Shown here piece after piece: positions 8,411 to 18,113 of a stretch of 64,000 nucleotides of DNA. This stretch comes from JANNYA01 sp031422315 (lineage in GTDB: Bacteria; Pseudomonadota; Gammaproteobacteria; Xanthomonadales; SZUA-5): NCBI GenBank assembly GCA_031422315.1, contig JANOQN010000056.1:103741-167740 (forward strand). The letters are read 5' to 3'. How positions within the stretch are numbered: the stretch's first letter is position 1; each line of letters begins with the position of its first letter. Under the pieces are notes generated by a model. That model was not told where the DNA came from. It saw only the letters and a program-made list of their open reading frames with translations, and ran no database searches. The position numbers and the translations under genes are program-made.

Positions 8411-10294
8411 ATGGCATCGCAGTACAACTCCGCGGATATTGAAGTTCTTCAAGGCTTGGAGCCGGTGCAGCGCCGACCGGGCATGTATACCGATACCACG
8501 CGCCCGAATCATTTGGCGCAAGAGGTGATCGACAACTCGGTTGATGAGGCTTTAGCAGGTTATGCCAAGCGCATTGACGTCAGTTTGTTTAGCGATGGCT
8601 CCTGTGAGGTGATCGACGATGGCCGCGGCATGCCAGTCGATATGCATCCAATTCATAAAGTGCCTGGCATTGAGCTAATTTTGTGCAAACTGCATGCGGG
8701 TGGTAAGTTTTCTAATAAAAACTATAGCTTCTCAGGTGGCCTGCATGGCGTAGGTGTCAGCGTAGTGAATGCGCTGAGCGAAAAGCTAGAGGTGTGGATC
8801 AAGCGCGATGGTCAGGAATACCATATCGCGTTTGCACATGGCGATAACACCTCAAAGCTGAGCGTGGTCGGGCAAGTTGGTAAGCGCAATACTGGCACGC
8901 GGCTTAGGTTTTGGCCGGCGGCGAAGTATTTTGATTCGCCCAGAATATTGCAAAGCAAGATCGAACATATTCTGCGCGCTAAAGCGGTGCTGTGCCCAGG
9001 TTTGGAAGTTAACTTGTTTGATGAAGCGAGCGGGGAAAAGCAGCGCTGGTACTATGAGGACGGTTTGCGCGATTACTTACGCGGCCAATTAGCCGATCAA
9101 ATATTGCTGCCGGAAGCGCTGTTTTGCGGCCACGTAAAACGCGAACAGGATCAAACCGAATGGGCCTTGGCGTTTATGCCGGATGGCGATTTGGTGCAAG
9201 AAAGCTACGTCAATCTAATCCCGACCAGCCAGCACGGCACCCACGTCAATGGGATGCGCAGCGGCTTGACCGAGGCGATTCGGGAATTCTGCGAGTTCCG
9301 AAACTTGCTGCCGCGCGGCGTAAAAATCGCCCCGGAAGATGTCTGGGAACGGCTGAGCTTCGTGCTCTCGTTCAAGCAAATCGAGCCACAGTTTTCCTCG
9401 CAAACTAAAGAGCGGCTTTCGACCCGCACCGCATCACCTGCGGCGCAAAGCGCGCTGCATGACACGTTTAGTTTGTGGCTGAATCAGCATGTCGATATCG
9501 GCGAGAAAATTGCCCAAGTCGTTATTGAACGCGCGCAGGCGAGGCTGAAAACTGAAAAGCAAATTGTGCGCAAGAAAATTACTTCAGGACCGGCGCTGCC
9601 GGGCAAGCTCTCCGATTGTGTCAGCCAAGATTTGGCGCGCACAGAGCTGTTTATCGTTGAAGGTGAAAGCGCGGGCGGCTCGGCTAAACAAGCGCGCGAA
9701 AAGGAGTTTCAAGCGATCTTGCCGTTGAAAGGCAAGATTTTGAACACCTGGGAAGTCGATCACAGCACGGTGCTGGGCTCGCAAGAAGTGCACGATTTGG
9801 CGGTGGCGATTGGGCTTGATCCGGGCAAGCCGGATTTGAGCGGCCTGCGCTATGGCAAGGTCATTATTTTGGCGGACGCCGATTCCGATGGCTTGCACAT
9901 TGCGACCTTGCTGACTGCGCTATTTTTTAAGCACTTTCCGGCGCTCGTCGATGCCGGCCATGTGTTTGTCGCGATGCCGCCGCTGTTTCGCGTTGATATT
10001 GGCAAGCAGGTTTACTACGTGCTGGACGAGAGTGAAAAAACCGCGCTGTTGGAAAAATTGGAGCGAGACAAAGTCCGAGGCAAACCGGTCATTACCCGCT
10101 TCAAAGGGCTAGGTGAAATGAATCCGCAGCAGCTGCGCGAATCCACGGTGCATCCCGACACGCGGCGGCTAGTGCAGCTTTCGATAGGCTCCGAACAAGA
10201 TACCAGCCAGCTAATGGACATGCTGCTGGCGAAAAAACGCGCTTCGGATCGAAAAGACTGGCTGGAGCGCAAAGGGGATTTAGCCGAAGTCTAG
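8411..10294 (+). CDS. parE: DNA topoisomerase IV subunit B
   Basis: ParE is the ATPase subunit of topoisomerase IV, which decatenates daughter chromosomes with ParC. The GHKL ATP-binding region is present (VIDNSVDEALAGYA, DDGRGMPV, GGLHGVGVSVVNALS). The TOPRIM metal site is present as EGESAGG and DADSDG, followed by FKGLGEMNPQQL. The 627-residue length matches ParE and not the longer GyrB. parC is not in the window. Confidence 0.96.
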   Translation: MASQYNSADIEVLQGLEPVQRRPGMYTDTTRPNHLAQEVIDNSVDEALAGYAKRIDVSLFSDGSCEVIDDGRGMPVDMHPIHKVPGIELILCKLHAGGKFSNKNYSFSGGLHGVGVSVVNALSEKLEVWIKRDGQEYHIAFAHGDNTSKLSVVGQVGKRNTGTRLRFWPAAKYFDSPRILQSKIEHILRAKAVLCPGLEVNLFDEASGEKQRWYYEDGLRDYLRGQLADQILLPEALFCGHVKREQDQTEWALAFMPDGDLVQESYVNLIPTSQHGTHVNGMRSGLTEAIREFCEFRNLLPRGVKIAPEDVWERLSFVLSFKQIEPQFSSQTKERLSTRTASPAAQSALHDTFSLWLNQHVDIGEKIAQVVIERAQARLKTEKQIVRKKITSGPALPGKLSDCVSQDLARTELFIVEGESAGGSAKQAREKEFQAILPLKGKILNTWEVDHSTVLGSQEVHDLAVAIGLDPGKPDLSGLRYGKVIILADADSDGLHIATLLTALFFKHFPALVDAGHVFVAMPPLFRVDIGKQVYYVLDESEKTALLEKLERDKVRGKPVITRFKGLGEMNPQQLRESTVHPDTRRLVQLSIGSEQDTSQLMDMLLAKKRASDRKDWLERKGDLAEV

Positions 10295-10341
10295 TTGCTA
10301 CATTTTTTTGATCCCAAAATTTTTGACACCAATAAATTAAT

Positions 10342-12438
10342 ATGAGTAACCTAATCATGAAAACCTACTTGATAAGCGCCGCCACACTTTTGCTATCCAC
10401 CAGCTTTTTTGCAATTTCAAAGCCCTCAAACGCGCTAATGGAATCGCTGCCGACCAATGTTGGCGCTTATGTTCGTATACCCAGCCTACTTGGCCTAGCC
10501 GGTGAGCCCAAAGGCAATCTGCCGATTGATAAAGCCATGGCTACCAAAGCGCATCAGGACGCTTTGGCTAAGATTAAGCTGGCCGTGCCGAACATGGCCG
10601 TCATCCCGAGTGAGTTTAAGTTGGCGCTAGATTTTCTATTGGCTGAGCAATCTGGCCCACTTGAAATAGCGGTGCTCACCGATAGCGGCTCGCTCAGTCC
10701 GATCAGCAAAGTGGTGCTCGGTATGCCGGTGGCAAGTCGAGACGTTGCCGCCTTCGAGAAAAAATGGACGCAGCTCAGCGCGCAAATTGGCATGCCGATG
10801 CCGATGCAATTTGATGCCAAAACCGGGCACGTTCGAATTGCCGCTGGCATGGGTGCGGCGGCGACCGATCTTGCAGTGCTCAAAGCACGTCAGCCGGGCA
10901 ACGCAAAATTGGCCGCTGCTAATGATCGCATCGATCAAAGCGCCTTAGGTTTTCTGGTGTGGGTTGATGGCACCGCCGCCGCACCCATGCTGGCAATGGC
11001 CGCAAGCGCAGCAACCCCAGAAGACGCCGCAATGTATAAAGCCTTGCAAAGCATCGACAGCATGGCGTTTGGCTGGGGCACGCAATCGGGCTTTGGCCGC
11101 ATGGCCATGGATTTTTATCTGAAAGACGATGCGGTCTGGGCTGATTACTTGCCAAAAACGCCAATGAATCTATCGCTTAAAACGGCTGGCGAGCCAGATT
11201 GGGTGTTCTCATTTGCCATGCCAACGGCTTCCGATATTCCAAATCTTAGACGCGCGCTCGCCCGTGATTTCGACGCAAAAGCGGTGGACGCTCTGCAAAC
11301 GGGGCTTGACTATCCGATCAACAAGGTATTGAAAGTGGCTGACTTTCTCGCCACCTTCGGCCCTGAGCTGGTGATCTTTGGCGATCAAACTGGCGATTTT
11401 GCGGCGATGCGCAAACAAGATAGCAGGCGCTATCAGCAGTTTTTAGAATGGATCAAATCCTCAGACTCAAATTACAGCTACCGAGGTGGCATCCACAAGG
11501 CACTGCTATCGGTGCCCAATCCGCCAACACTAGAGAAAGCCGAATCTGAAATATCAGCCAACTCGCCAGTGTTAGGTGAGCAGCTCAGAGTGCTACAAAA
11601 ACTCTCCGGCAGCCTGATGTTTTGGGTAGAAGAGGGCGATTGGCTAGTGTTCGCCAGCACGCCGCAAGCACTTCGGGATCGCGCGGCGGTGAAGCCATCG
11701 CAAAGCATTCAGCCCTGGATGCAAAAAAATTCTGGCACGGATGGCCGCAATGCGCTGATGAATTTGACCGTATTAACGGAAAAAATGGCCATGCGAACCT
11801 GGTACGGCTACTTGGCTGCATTGGCAATGATTTCGGAAGTCAGCGAAGCGGGCGTTGATTTGCACGCTATTCCCAGCGCGCGCGAGCTTGGCTTTCCAAA
11901 AACCGGTCACACCGGAATAGCGCTTGAACACGAAAAAGGCCGCTTGAGCTTTGCGCTGCGCTATCAAAACTGGCCATCCGATGCGCTGATGGGGCAGGGC
12001 GGCGTAGGCGGGGTTGCGGTAGTTGCGATTTTGGCCGCCATTGCGCTGCCTGCGTATCAGGATTACACCGTGCGCGCGAAAGTTAACAGCGCATTTGTGG
12101 GGGCTAACTCGTTTAAGCTCAGCATCTTGGAAGCCTACGCGATTGACGATAAATTGCCGGGGGCTAGTGCGCTCGATCCGATTGAAATCGACGGCGTAAC
12201 GCTGAGCTGGACTGGCGAACATATTGAAGTTGGGTTTACTGAAAGCTTCGAAATCGCCTCCGTTCGCGGGCAAACCATTGCGCTTGCACCAGTGATGACG
12301 GAGTCAGGCATGAGCTTTCGCTGCGGCCGATCCAGCCTGCCGGATGGCAAATTGCTAGCAGATGATCCAGCGTTGTTGACCACTGTGCTAGATAAGTATT
12401 TGCCGGCTACATGTCGCGCTTCCAATAGCGGGCAATAA
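10342..12438 (+). CDS. Secreted DUF3352-like protein with C-terminal type IV pilin module
   Basis: Residues 1-30 form a signal peptide (a second ATG at 10357 would give a cleaner one). Residues about 30-550 are a large alpha/beta extracytoplasmic domain reminiscent of DUF3352 proteins; that assignment is weak. From residue 554 the sequence becomes a type IV pilin: hydrophobic AVVAILAAIALPAYQDYTVRAKV, then a globular pilin-like part ending in a C-terminal loop closed by a Cys pair (FRCG ... LPATCR), as in PilA. The prepilin cleavage motif (GFTLIE) is absent; GQGGVGG stands in its place. The pilin core therefore cannot be processed normally and is tethered to the preceding domain. Function is unknown; it may dock onto pili or pseudopili. 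Confidence 0.75.
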   Translation: MSNLIMKTYLISAATLLLSTSFFAISKPSNALMESLPTNVGAYVRIPSLLGLAGEPKGNLPIDKAMATKAHQDALAKIKLAVPNMAVIPSEFKLALDFLLAEQSGPLEIAVLTDSGSLSPISKVVLGMPVASRDVAAFEKKWTQLSAQIGMPMPMQFDAKTGHVRIAAGMGAAATDLAVLKARQPGNAKLAAANDRIDQSALGFLVWVDGTAAAPMLAMAASAATPEDAAMYKALQSIDSMAFGWGTQSGFGRMAMDFYLKDDAVWADYLPKTPMNLSLKTAGEPDWVFSFAMPTASDIPNLRRALARDFDAKAVDALQTGLDYPINKVLKVADFLATFGPELVIFGDQTGDFAAMRKQDSRRYQQFLEWIKSSDSNYSYRGGIHKALLSVPNPPTLEKAESEISANSPVLGEQLRVLQKLSGSLMFWVEEGDWLVFASTPQALRDRAAVKPSQSIQPWMQKNSGTDGRNALMNLTVLTEKMAMRTWYGYLAALAMISEVSEAGVDLHAIPSARELGFPKTGHTGIALEHEKGRLSFALRYQNWPSDALMGQGGVGGVAVVAILAAIALPAYQDYTVRAKVNSAFVGANSFKLSILEAYAIDDKLPGASALDPIEIDGVTLSWTGEHIEVGFTESFEIASVRGQTIALAPVMTESGMSFRCGRSSLPDGKLLADDPALLTTVLDKYLPATCRASNSGQ

Positions 12439-12489
12439 ATGCAGCTGTGGTGCGCGGGTGGTGTTGACTACTAGAGGATTAGAATTGGC

Positions 12490-13458
12490 ATGCAAATATT
12501 AGTCACCGGTGGTGCTGGATTTATCGGCAGCCATGTCTGCAAAGCACTGGCAAAAGCTGGTCACGTTCCTGTAGTTTTCGATAACCTGAGTCGAGGGCAT
12601 GCCCACGCGGTGCGCTGGGGTGTATTAGAACAGGGCGATCTACAAGATCAAATTCGTATAGTCGAAGTGATGCGGGCACATAAAATCGAAGCGGTGATCC
12701 ATCTTGCCGCGTTGGCTTATGTTGGTGAATCGGTTAGCCAGCCTGATCTTTACTATCAAAACAACGTGCTTGGTACCTACGCGCTATTGCAAGCAATGCG
12801 CATATGCAAAGTTATGCGATTGGTGTTTTCAAGCTCGTGCGCGACTTACGGCCTACCCCAAAAACAACCGATTGACACTGATTGCCCACAATCCCCAATA
12901 AATCCATATGGACGGACAAAGCTTATATGCGAACAGATGATTGAAGACTTTGTTCAAAGTTTTGAGATGGGTAGCGTTATTCTTCGCTACTTCAATGCAG
13001 CCGGCGCAGATCCAGAAGGTGAGATTGGTGAAAATCACGAGCCAGAAACTCATTTGCTACCGATCGCATTGCAAGTAGCCGCAGGATTGCGAACTCACCT
13101 GGATGTTTATGGCGCGGACTACCCAACAGCAGACGGCACCTGCGTTCGTGACTATATCCACGTGAGTGATCTGGCGGCAGGTCACGTTCTAGCAATTGAC
13201 CGATGCCAGATCAATAAAGTGTTGAAATGCAATCTGGGGCTTGGGCGAGGCTACAGCGTGAACGAAGTGCTAGCTTGCGCGCAACGGGTTACCGGTCGAA
13301 CGATTGCCCGAAGTTACGTCGCGCGCAGGGCAGGTGATCCACCAATACTCGTATGTGATCCACGTTCTGCACATCAACTTCTGGATTGGCAGCCGAAGTA
13401 CATGGAGTTGGCGGTAATGGTTGAACACGCATGGCGATGGCTTACCAGGACCGACTAA
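12490..13458 (+). CDS. galE: UDP-glucose 4-epimerase
   Basis: GalE interconverts UDP-glucose and UDP-galactose in the cytoplasm, feeding galactose into surface glycans. The Rossmann NAD site GGAGFIGSH is at the N-terminus, the Ser motif is SSSCATYG, and the catalytic YxxxK is YGRTK. The length of 322 is typical. An AGAGG Shine-Dalgarno-like sequence lies at 12472-12477. The gene converges with a glycosyltransferase on the other strand (4-base overlap of ends). It may equally act on UDP-GlcNAc; this cannot be decided from sequence. Confidence 0.92.
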   Translation: MQILVTGGAGFIGSHVCKALAKAGHVPVVFDNLSRGHAHAVRWGVLEQGDLQDQIRIVEVMRAHKIEAVIHLAALAYVGESVSQPDLYYQNNVLGTYALLQAMRICKVMRLVFSSSCATYGLPQKQPIDTDCPQSPINPYGRTKLICEQMIEDFVQSFEMGSVILRYFNAAGADPEGEIGENHEPETHLLPIALQVAAGLRTHLDVYGADYPTADGTCVRDYIHVSDLAAGHVLAIDRCQINKVLKCNLGLGRGYSVNEVLACAQRVTGRTIARSYVARRAGDPPILVCDPRSAHQLLDWQPKYMELAVMVEHAWRWLTRTD

Positions 13459-14402
13459 TTTGATCTCGCGCCAGCGACATTGCTTACATGAATACTTCGG
13501 TTAAAACTCAACATATCCTTCCCAGCCAGCGTTAAAACTTTTAGGTGAGATTGAACTCCACGCCAGTCTTTGCGAAGCAGGCGCGCGCCCATTCGGCGCG
13601 AAGCTTGAGCAAATAATATTCGCATTTTTTTCATATAGCCAGATCGATTCAAGTGTCCCTGAATCAGCATCATCTTAAATATACGTAATCGCTCAATCAA
13701 ATCACGGCCTTCTCGAAAAGAATTCGAAGAAATTGACCTAGAATGTTGGCGGTAGAGCATAGTAGTGCGGGGAATATAGCCAATATCAAACCCTTTAGCG
13801 TGACAGCGCAATAGCCACTCCCAGTCACCTAGTTGTGGCATATCTGAAATAAATGGACCGATAGTTCCAAAAGCTGAATTGCGTATAGCGCACCCTGAGA
13901 TATGCCACCAACAGCCGCGATCCATTGTGCCGCGTAATGAGTCTAAATTTCCGGGTATAACACGCACTGAATCGTTAATTTCATCTTGGCCTGGATCAAT
14001 TTGACCTGTATCAGACCACCAATTGTCGTAACTTGAGCAAATGGTTGCTGTGTCATCGTTAAGATTTTTCATTGCTTCAAAATACAGCGAAAGCCAGTTT
14101 GGTTTGACCACATCATCTGCATGAAGAATAAATGTCCATATTGTATCGCCACCTAACTTTTCAAATGCACGATTGACCGTGCGCCGCTCGCCAACGTTGC
14201 TCTCGTTTCGCCATATCGCCATTGGCGTGTCGCACGCCCATACAGCTTGGGCAATGCTTAAAGTTCCATCCGTGCTGTAGTCGTCTAAAATAATAACCGA
14301 GTCAATTTCACTTAATTTAGGGCATTTCTGTAACGCAATCAACGTCTCCGCAATTGTGGCAGCAGCGTTGAAGGCCGGGATAATAATGACGCAATTTTTC
14401 AC
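13455..14402 (-). CDS. Family 2 glycosyltransferase
   Basis: A GT-A fold glycosyltransferase that would add a sugar to a cell-surface glycan or lipid acceptor. The N-terminus has IIIPAFNAAATIAETL, followed by the nucleotide-binding ILDDYSTDGTL and the HADDVV metal (DxD-like) motif. GDWEWLLR and a YRQHSRSIS segment match the acceptor-side ends of this family. A GTG at 14402, one base after the upstream stop, puts the first beta strand at the N-terminus as usual; an ATG further upstream would overlap the FkbM gene by 86 bases. It forms an operon with the FkbM methyltransferase gene. Donor and acceptor are unknown. Confidence 0.88.
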   Translation of the reverse strand: MKNCVIIIPAFNAAATIAETLIALQKCPKLSEIDSVIILDDYSTDGTLSIAQAVWACDTPMAIWRNESNVGERRTVNRAFEKLGGDTIWTFILHADDVVKPNWLSLYFEAMKNLNDDTATICSSYDNWWSDTGQIDPGQDEINDSVRVIPGNLDSLRGTMDRGCWWHISGCAIRNSAFGTIGPFISDMPQLGDWEWLLRCHAKGFDIGYIPRTTMLYRQHSRSISSNSFREGRDLIERLRIFKMMLIQGHLNRSGYMKKMRILFAQASRRMGARLLRKDWRGVQSHLKVLTLAGKDMLSFNRSIHVSNVAGARSN

Positions 14403-14403
14403 G

Positions 14404-15240
14404 TTAACCCCAATAACCGCGCTCAATAAGCGCATCAGGTAACCATCCGCGTTTGAACGCGATGGTGTTTTCACCGAAAAGATAGTCACCGTCGTAGCTG
14501 TCTATCGCTTGATAAAAGCGCCGCGAGCAGCCGGCGACGAATCTGTCGTGCAGTTCCACCACCAACACTTGAGTTTGATCTACCCAAGAGCCGGTAAGTA
14601 GCTGTTTTTCAGCGCCCTCTATGTCGAGTTTTACTAAATCAAATCTTTGGATGCCGTATTCTAGCAATAAGGATTCAATGTTAACTGCTCGCACTAATCT
14701 AATTGTTTTAGTCCGTATATCTGTAAGGCCTGAAATACGAAAAGCGTGAGCATCCATTCCGGGATCTTCAAGTTCAATGCTTCCGTTTTCAAACCAAAGT
14801 GCAGCGTCGACGATTTGGATGTTCGGATAAGGCGCTACATTGCGCTTTAAAACTGCCAGGTTACCCAAATCTGGTTCGACGGCGATTATTTTAGCTTCTG
14901 GAAATTGGGTAGCAAAAAATAAAGCAGAAAAGCCTACGTTAGCACCACCATCTAAGATGCTGCTCGGAGTTTTCAAGAGTGGCAACGAATATTCGCGATA
15001 ACTGAATACTTTTATCAAAACTTCGAGATCTGAACTCCGTGATCTAAGAAAAATCGGGTATTTTAAGCCAATAATCTGGGCGATTATAATTTTGTCTGGT
15101 GCTAACCAATTATGTTGTGTCCATACGCGTAGTGCATGATATACCCCAAAGGGCCTTTTAAGCGCCGCAAACTTTGCCCAAAATGCGAAAGCGCGGCTCG
15201 CTAGTCTTCTTAAAAATGGATGGGCGATTTTTAAACTCAT
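14404..15240 (-). CDS. FkbM-family methyltransferase
   Basis: FkbM-type enzymes O-methylate sugars or polyketides using S-adenosylmethionine. The SAM site is ILDGGANVGFSALFF, with acidic loop VEPDLGNL and the family motif LVKLDIEGAE. Its partner is the adjacent glycosyltransferase, so methylation of a glycan sugar is the likely job, possibly capping chain growth. The start region is basic and followed by AT-rich non-coding DNA. Confidence 0.88.
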   Translation of the reverse strand: MSLKIAHPFLRRLASRAFAFWAKFAALKRPFGVYHALRVWTQHNWLAPDKIIIAQIIGLKYPIFLRSRSSDLEVLIKVFSYREYSLPLLKTPSSILDGGANVGFSALFFATQFPEAKIIAVEPDLGNLAVLKRNVAPYPNIQIVDAALWFENGSIELEDPGMDAHAFRISGLTDIRTKTIRLVRAVNIESLLLEYGIQRFDLVKLDIEGAEKQLLTGSWVDQTQVLVVELHDRFVAGCSRRFYQAIDSYDGDYLFGENTIAFKRGWLPDALIERGYWG

Positions 15241-15691
15241 CTACCTGTTGGCTCGTTTCTGAAATGGGGAGTATATCGGATTAAAGTATCACAAATCGGC
15301 GGATTTGACTTTTGCTCAAAATTAAATTTATAAACGCTCGGCTAACTATTAAATATCACCGCTTTTATTCTATCTACTGCCTATTATCCAGCATGAGGGC
15401 GTTGAAGTGCTATAGAAAATTCCAAAAACTTCCAATTTTATCGAAATCAAGTGTGAAAAATGATTGGCGAGCTTACTTGAAATGGTTGCTTGAATTACCT
15501 TTAGATTTGCGTCACTAGGTACCGCCCTGGCATTAACTTTTAGTTGGACGCGTTAGACCTGCGAACTAGATGGATCTTTGACCGCATCAGTTTGCTGCTT
15601 TACCCATATTTGGCTGCTGGATCGTGACGACAGCGTCGATAATCGCTACAGTTGCGCCCTGCCAGCGACTGGCTAGTGATGAGGGCCTGTG
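15241..15691. other. AT-rich intergenic region between divergent genes
   Basis: About 450 bases separate the divergent FkbM and mgtE genes. The left half is clearly AT-rich. A 68-codon ORF in it (15312-15518) has no recognisable motif or ribosome site and I do not call it. The region must hold promoters for both flanking genes, but no convincing -35/-10 pair stands out. Confidence 0.6.
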
Positions 15692-16885
15692 ATGGATAAT
15701 CAAGAGTTAGTGAATTTGCAGTCGTTGGACAGCAAGGCCGCTGCAAAGCGGCTTTGTACTTTTGATGCGGCACTGCAATCGGCGTATTTGCAGGCGCTCG
15801 GGCCGCGCCGCGCCGCTGATGTGCTTGCCGAAATGCCTGAAACCGTTTTGCCTGCGCTGTACGCCGAAAGCCCGCATGAGTTGGCGGTCATTTGGCGGGC
15901 AAGTTTGGCTTATCCTGATGAGTCGGTCGGAAAATTGCTCGAGCGTGCCGCTGCTGTTTTTTCGCCAGATGCGTTGGTAGCTGATGTAGTTGCGGGTTTG
16001 CGTGAAACCATCAAACGCGCGCTGATTACCTATATTTTCGTAACGGATGCCGAGCAAAAGTTGGTCGGCGTTGTGACGTTTCGTGAGCTGCTCTACGCCG
16101 CACCGGCGCAGCACTTAAGCGATATCATGCTGCGCAATCCGTACGCGCTGCGCCCGAATATGCCGCTAGTCGAAGCGATGCGCGAGGTGGTGCGGCGGCA
16201 TTTCCCGGTCTATCCGGTGTGTGATGTAAACGGGGTGTTGCTCGGGCAAGTGCGTGGGCAAGTGCTGTTTGAAGCGCAAGCTATTGAAATTTCTGCGCAA
16301 GCCGGTCAATTAGTCGGCGTGGAAAAAGAGGAGCGCCTTTCAACACCTTGGATGCGCAGTTTTCTATCGCGGCACCCTTGGCTGCAAATCAATCTCCTGA
16401 CTGCCTTTATTGCAGGTGCGGTGGTGAGTTTTTTTGAGGGTACAGTCGATAAAATCGCGCTGTTAGCTGTGTTTTTGCCGATTTTGGCCGGACAAAGTGG
16501 CAATACCGGCTGCCAGGCATTGGCAGTTACGCTGCGCGGACTGACTTTGGGAGAGCTCTCCAACAAAGATATTCCAAAATTGCTGCGCAAAGAAGCGCTG
16601 CTTGGCCTGCTCAACGGCGCAACGGTCGGGGTAATCGCGGCGGGCGGGATGTACTTTTACGCCAGCAGCCAAAATCACCCGGCCGCTATCAAGCTCGCCT
16701 GCATCACCTGGATTTCCATGATCGGCAGTTGTGTATTGAGCGGCTTGGCAGGCGCGAGCGTGCCGTTGACGTTGAAAAAGCTGGGTGCCGATCCTGCCAC
16801 CGCGTCTAGCATTTTTCTAACTACCGCGACCGATGTGGCTAGCATGGGGATATTTTTAGGACTTGCGACCATGTGGCTGATATAG
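15692..16885 (+). CDS. mgtE: MgtE-family magnesium transporter (short form)
   Basis: MgtE is a Mg2+-gated magnesium channel of the inner membrane. The N-terminal helical domain is short (about residues 1-105), followed by a CBS pair (about 110-225). The membrane domain (about 230-398) carries the family hallmarks GQSGNTGCQALAVT and GADPATASSIFLTT; the second includes the acidic selectivity region. At about 397 residues it is 50 shorter than typical MgtE, mainly in the N domain, which may change Mg2+ gating. The ATG at 15692 is preceded by GAGGG at 15681-15685; a GTG one codon upstream is the alternative. Confidence 0.9.
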   Translation: MDNQELVNLQSLDSKAAAKRLCTFDAALQSAYLQALGPRRAADVLAEMPETVLPALYAESPHELAVIWRASLAYPDESVGKLLERAAAVFSPDALVADVVAGLRETIKRALITYIFVTDAEQKLVGVVTFRELLYAAPAQHLSDIMLRNPYALRPNMPLVEAMREVVRRHFPVYPVCDVNGVLLGQVRGQVLFEAQAIEISAQAGQLVGVEKEERLSTPWMRSFLSRHPWLQINLLTAFIAGAVVSFFEGTVDKIALLAVFLPILAGQSGNTGCQALAVTLRGLTLGELSNKDIPKLLRKEALLGLLNGATVGVIAAGGMYFYASSQNHPAAIKLACITWISMIGSCVLSGLAGASVPLTLKKLGADPATASSIFLTTATDVASMGIFLGLATMWLI

Positions 16886-16905
16886 CTAAGTAGGTAAACA
16901 AAGAG

Positions 16906-17949
16906 TCAGCTGCGAATGGAGTGCAGCCAGCGTTTGGCGTAATACCAGCCGCGCAGCCAGCTTGGGTGTGCGCCAAAGCGGTGCTGCATAAACTCATTAG
17001 GAGGAAAGGCGTGCTCGCTGCAGAGCTTTATAAAATCCAGCAGCTTCATGCTCCTAAAATCAATCCAAAGCAATGAAGAATTTGGATCAAGTAGCAGCGC
17101 GCTCAGCTCGGCTGGCGCGTCGATTTCGGCAGCATCAAAATCTAATGGTGTTCCAAAAATTGCTGCAGTGCTGGTCAATCCTTCATGCAGCAGCGCGAGC
17201 ACCCCGCGCGCCTTAGCGGTTTCATAAGTAAGCCGCTTCTGGGAAGTGCTTAGTCCACGCCAGATAAGGTCAATGTCTTTTAGCCAAATCCAGCGCGCAT
17301 CCTCGCGGTGGTGGCCGACTCGGTGCACGATGGCGATGAGCAACGCGTCTAAAATGTTCGGCGCGCGAACCTTGCTGCCAAAGCCAAAATCAACGGACGC
17401 AGCCCAGATCGAATCAAAAGTAAATGCGCGCGCCAAAAGCGGTCGTGCAGACACTTCCCAGTGCAGGTCAATTTTTACAGGATTTTGCCAATTCGGCCCT
17501 ACAAAGCTTTGTTCTGGCTGGCTAAATCGCCCGAAATTACACGGAATCGCGCGGTAGCCCAGCTCTGCAAGCAGGTTTCGAACTTTTGTTAAGCACGAAT
17601 AGGGCACCCAGACATCTAAATCACCTTTGGCGCGAAGTCCAAGCTGCGGGTAAATCTGCCGGGCAAGCGCTGCGCCCTTAATGACTAACGCAGGCAAAGC
17701 ATTTGCTTCGAACGCATAAGCGAGGATTTTCAAATGCATTGCTTGCTGTGCATCGTGAAGGCGCTCTCTTGCAAAAGCACTTCGAATGCGCTGCTGTTGC
17801 GCAGCATTAAGGTGTACCAGGAAGTGTTGTTGGCAGAGCCAAGGCGTCAATCCGTGCTTAGCGCTGGCTGATTCAGCGGCGTCACTAAGCGCGAAAGGCG
17901 CGCTTAGAAACGTTTTTAGCTGCGAATCTTCCGTCAGCATCGCGCACAT
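16906..17949 (-). CDS. Nucleotidyltransferase-family protein (NTP_transf_5-like)
   Basis: The protein resembles the uncharacterised nucleotidyltransferase family often found in capsule and exopolysaccharide regions. Visible motifs are LVIKGAALARQIYP, the putative metal-binding GDLDVWV and IDLHWEV, and a helical C-terminal half with HHREDARWIWLKDIDLIW. Substrate and product are unknown. It is divergently placed to the secreted lamin-tail-like protein and convergent with mgtE. Confidence 0.7.
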   Translation of the reverse strand: MCAMLTEDSQLKTFLSAPFALSDAAESASAKHGLTPWLCQQHFLVHLNAAQQQRIRSAFARERLHDAQQAMHLKILAYAFEANALPALVIKGAALARQIYPQLGLRAKGDLDVWVPYSCLTKVRNLLAELGYRAIPCNFGRFSQPEQSFVGPNWQNPVKIDLHWEVSARPLLARAFTFDSIWAASVDFGFGSKVRAPNILDALLIAIVHRVGHHREDARWIWLKDIDLIWRGLSTSQKRLTYETAKARGVLALLHEGLTSTAAIFGTPLDFDAAEIDAPAELSALLLDPNSSLLWIDFRSMKLLDFIKLCSEHAFPPNEFMQHRFGAHPSWLRGWYYAKRWLHSIRS

Positions 17950-18113
17950 ATCAGCAATTTACCAATCAATTCATTAAATCCAATTCTGTGAATATTATTT
18001 GCAAGTTGGCCATGTTCGCTTTAGAACGATCAATTTTTGACAGCGACAGGCTATTTTGCGAAGAACACTATGTTAATCTAGTTATGACTATTTCCAACGA
18101 AGGGATTGCTCCC

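Noticed and set aside
15312..15518. 68-codon ORF in the FkbM-mgtE gap
   Set aside because: Lys/Leu-rich product of AT-rich DNA with no motif, no ribosome site and no neighbour support.
18037..18042. TTGACA as a -35 box for the lamin-tail-like gene
   Set aside because: No -10 hexamer stands 16-18 bases downstream.
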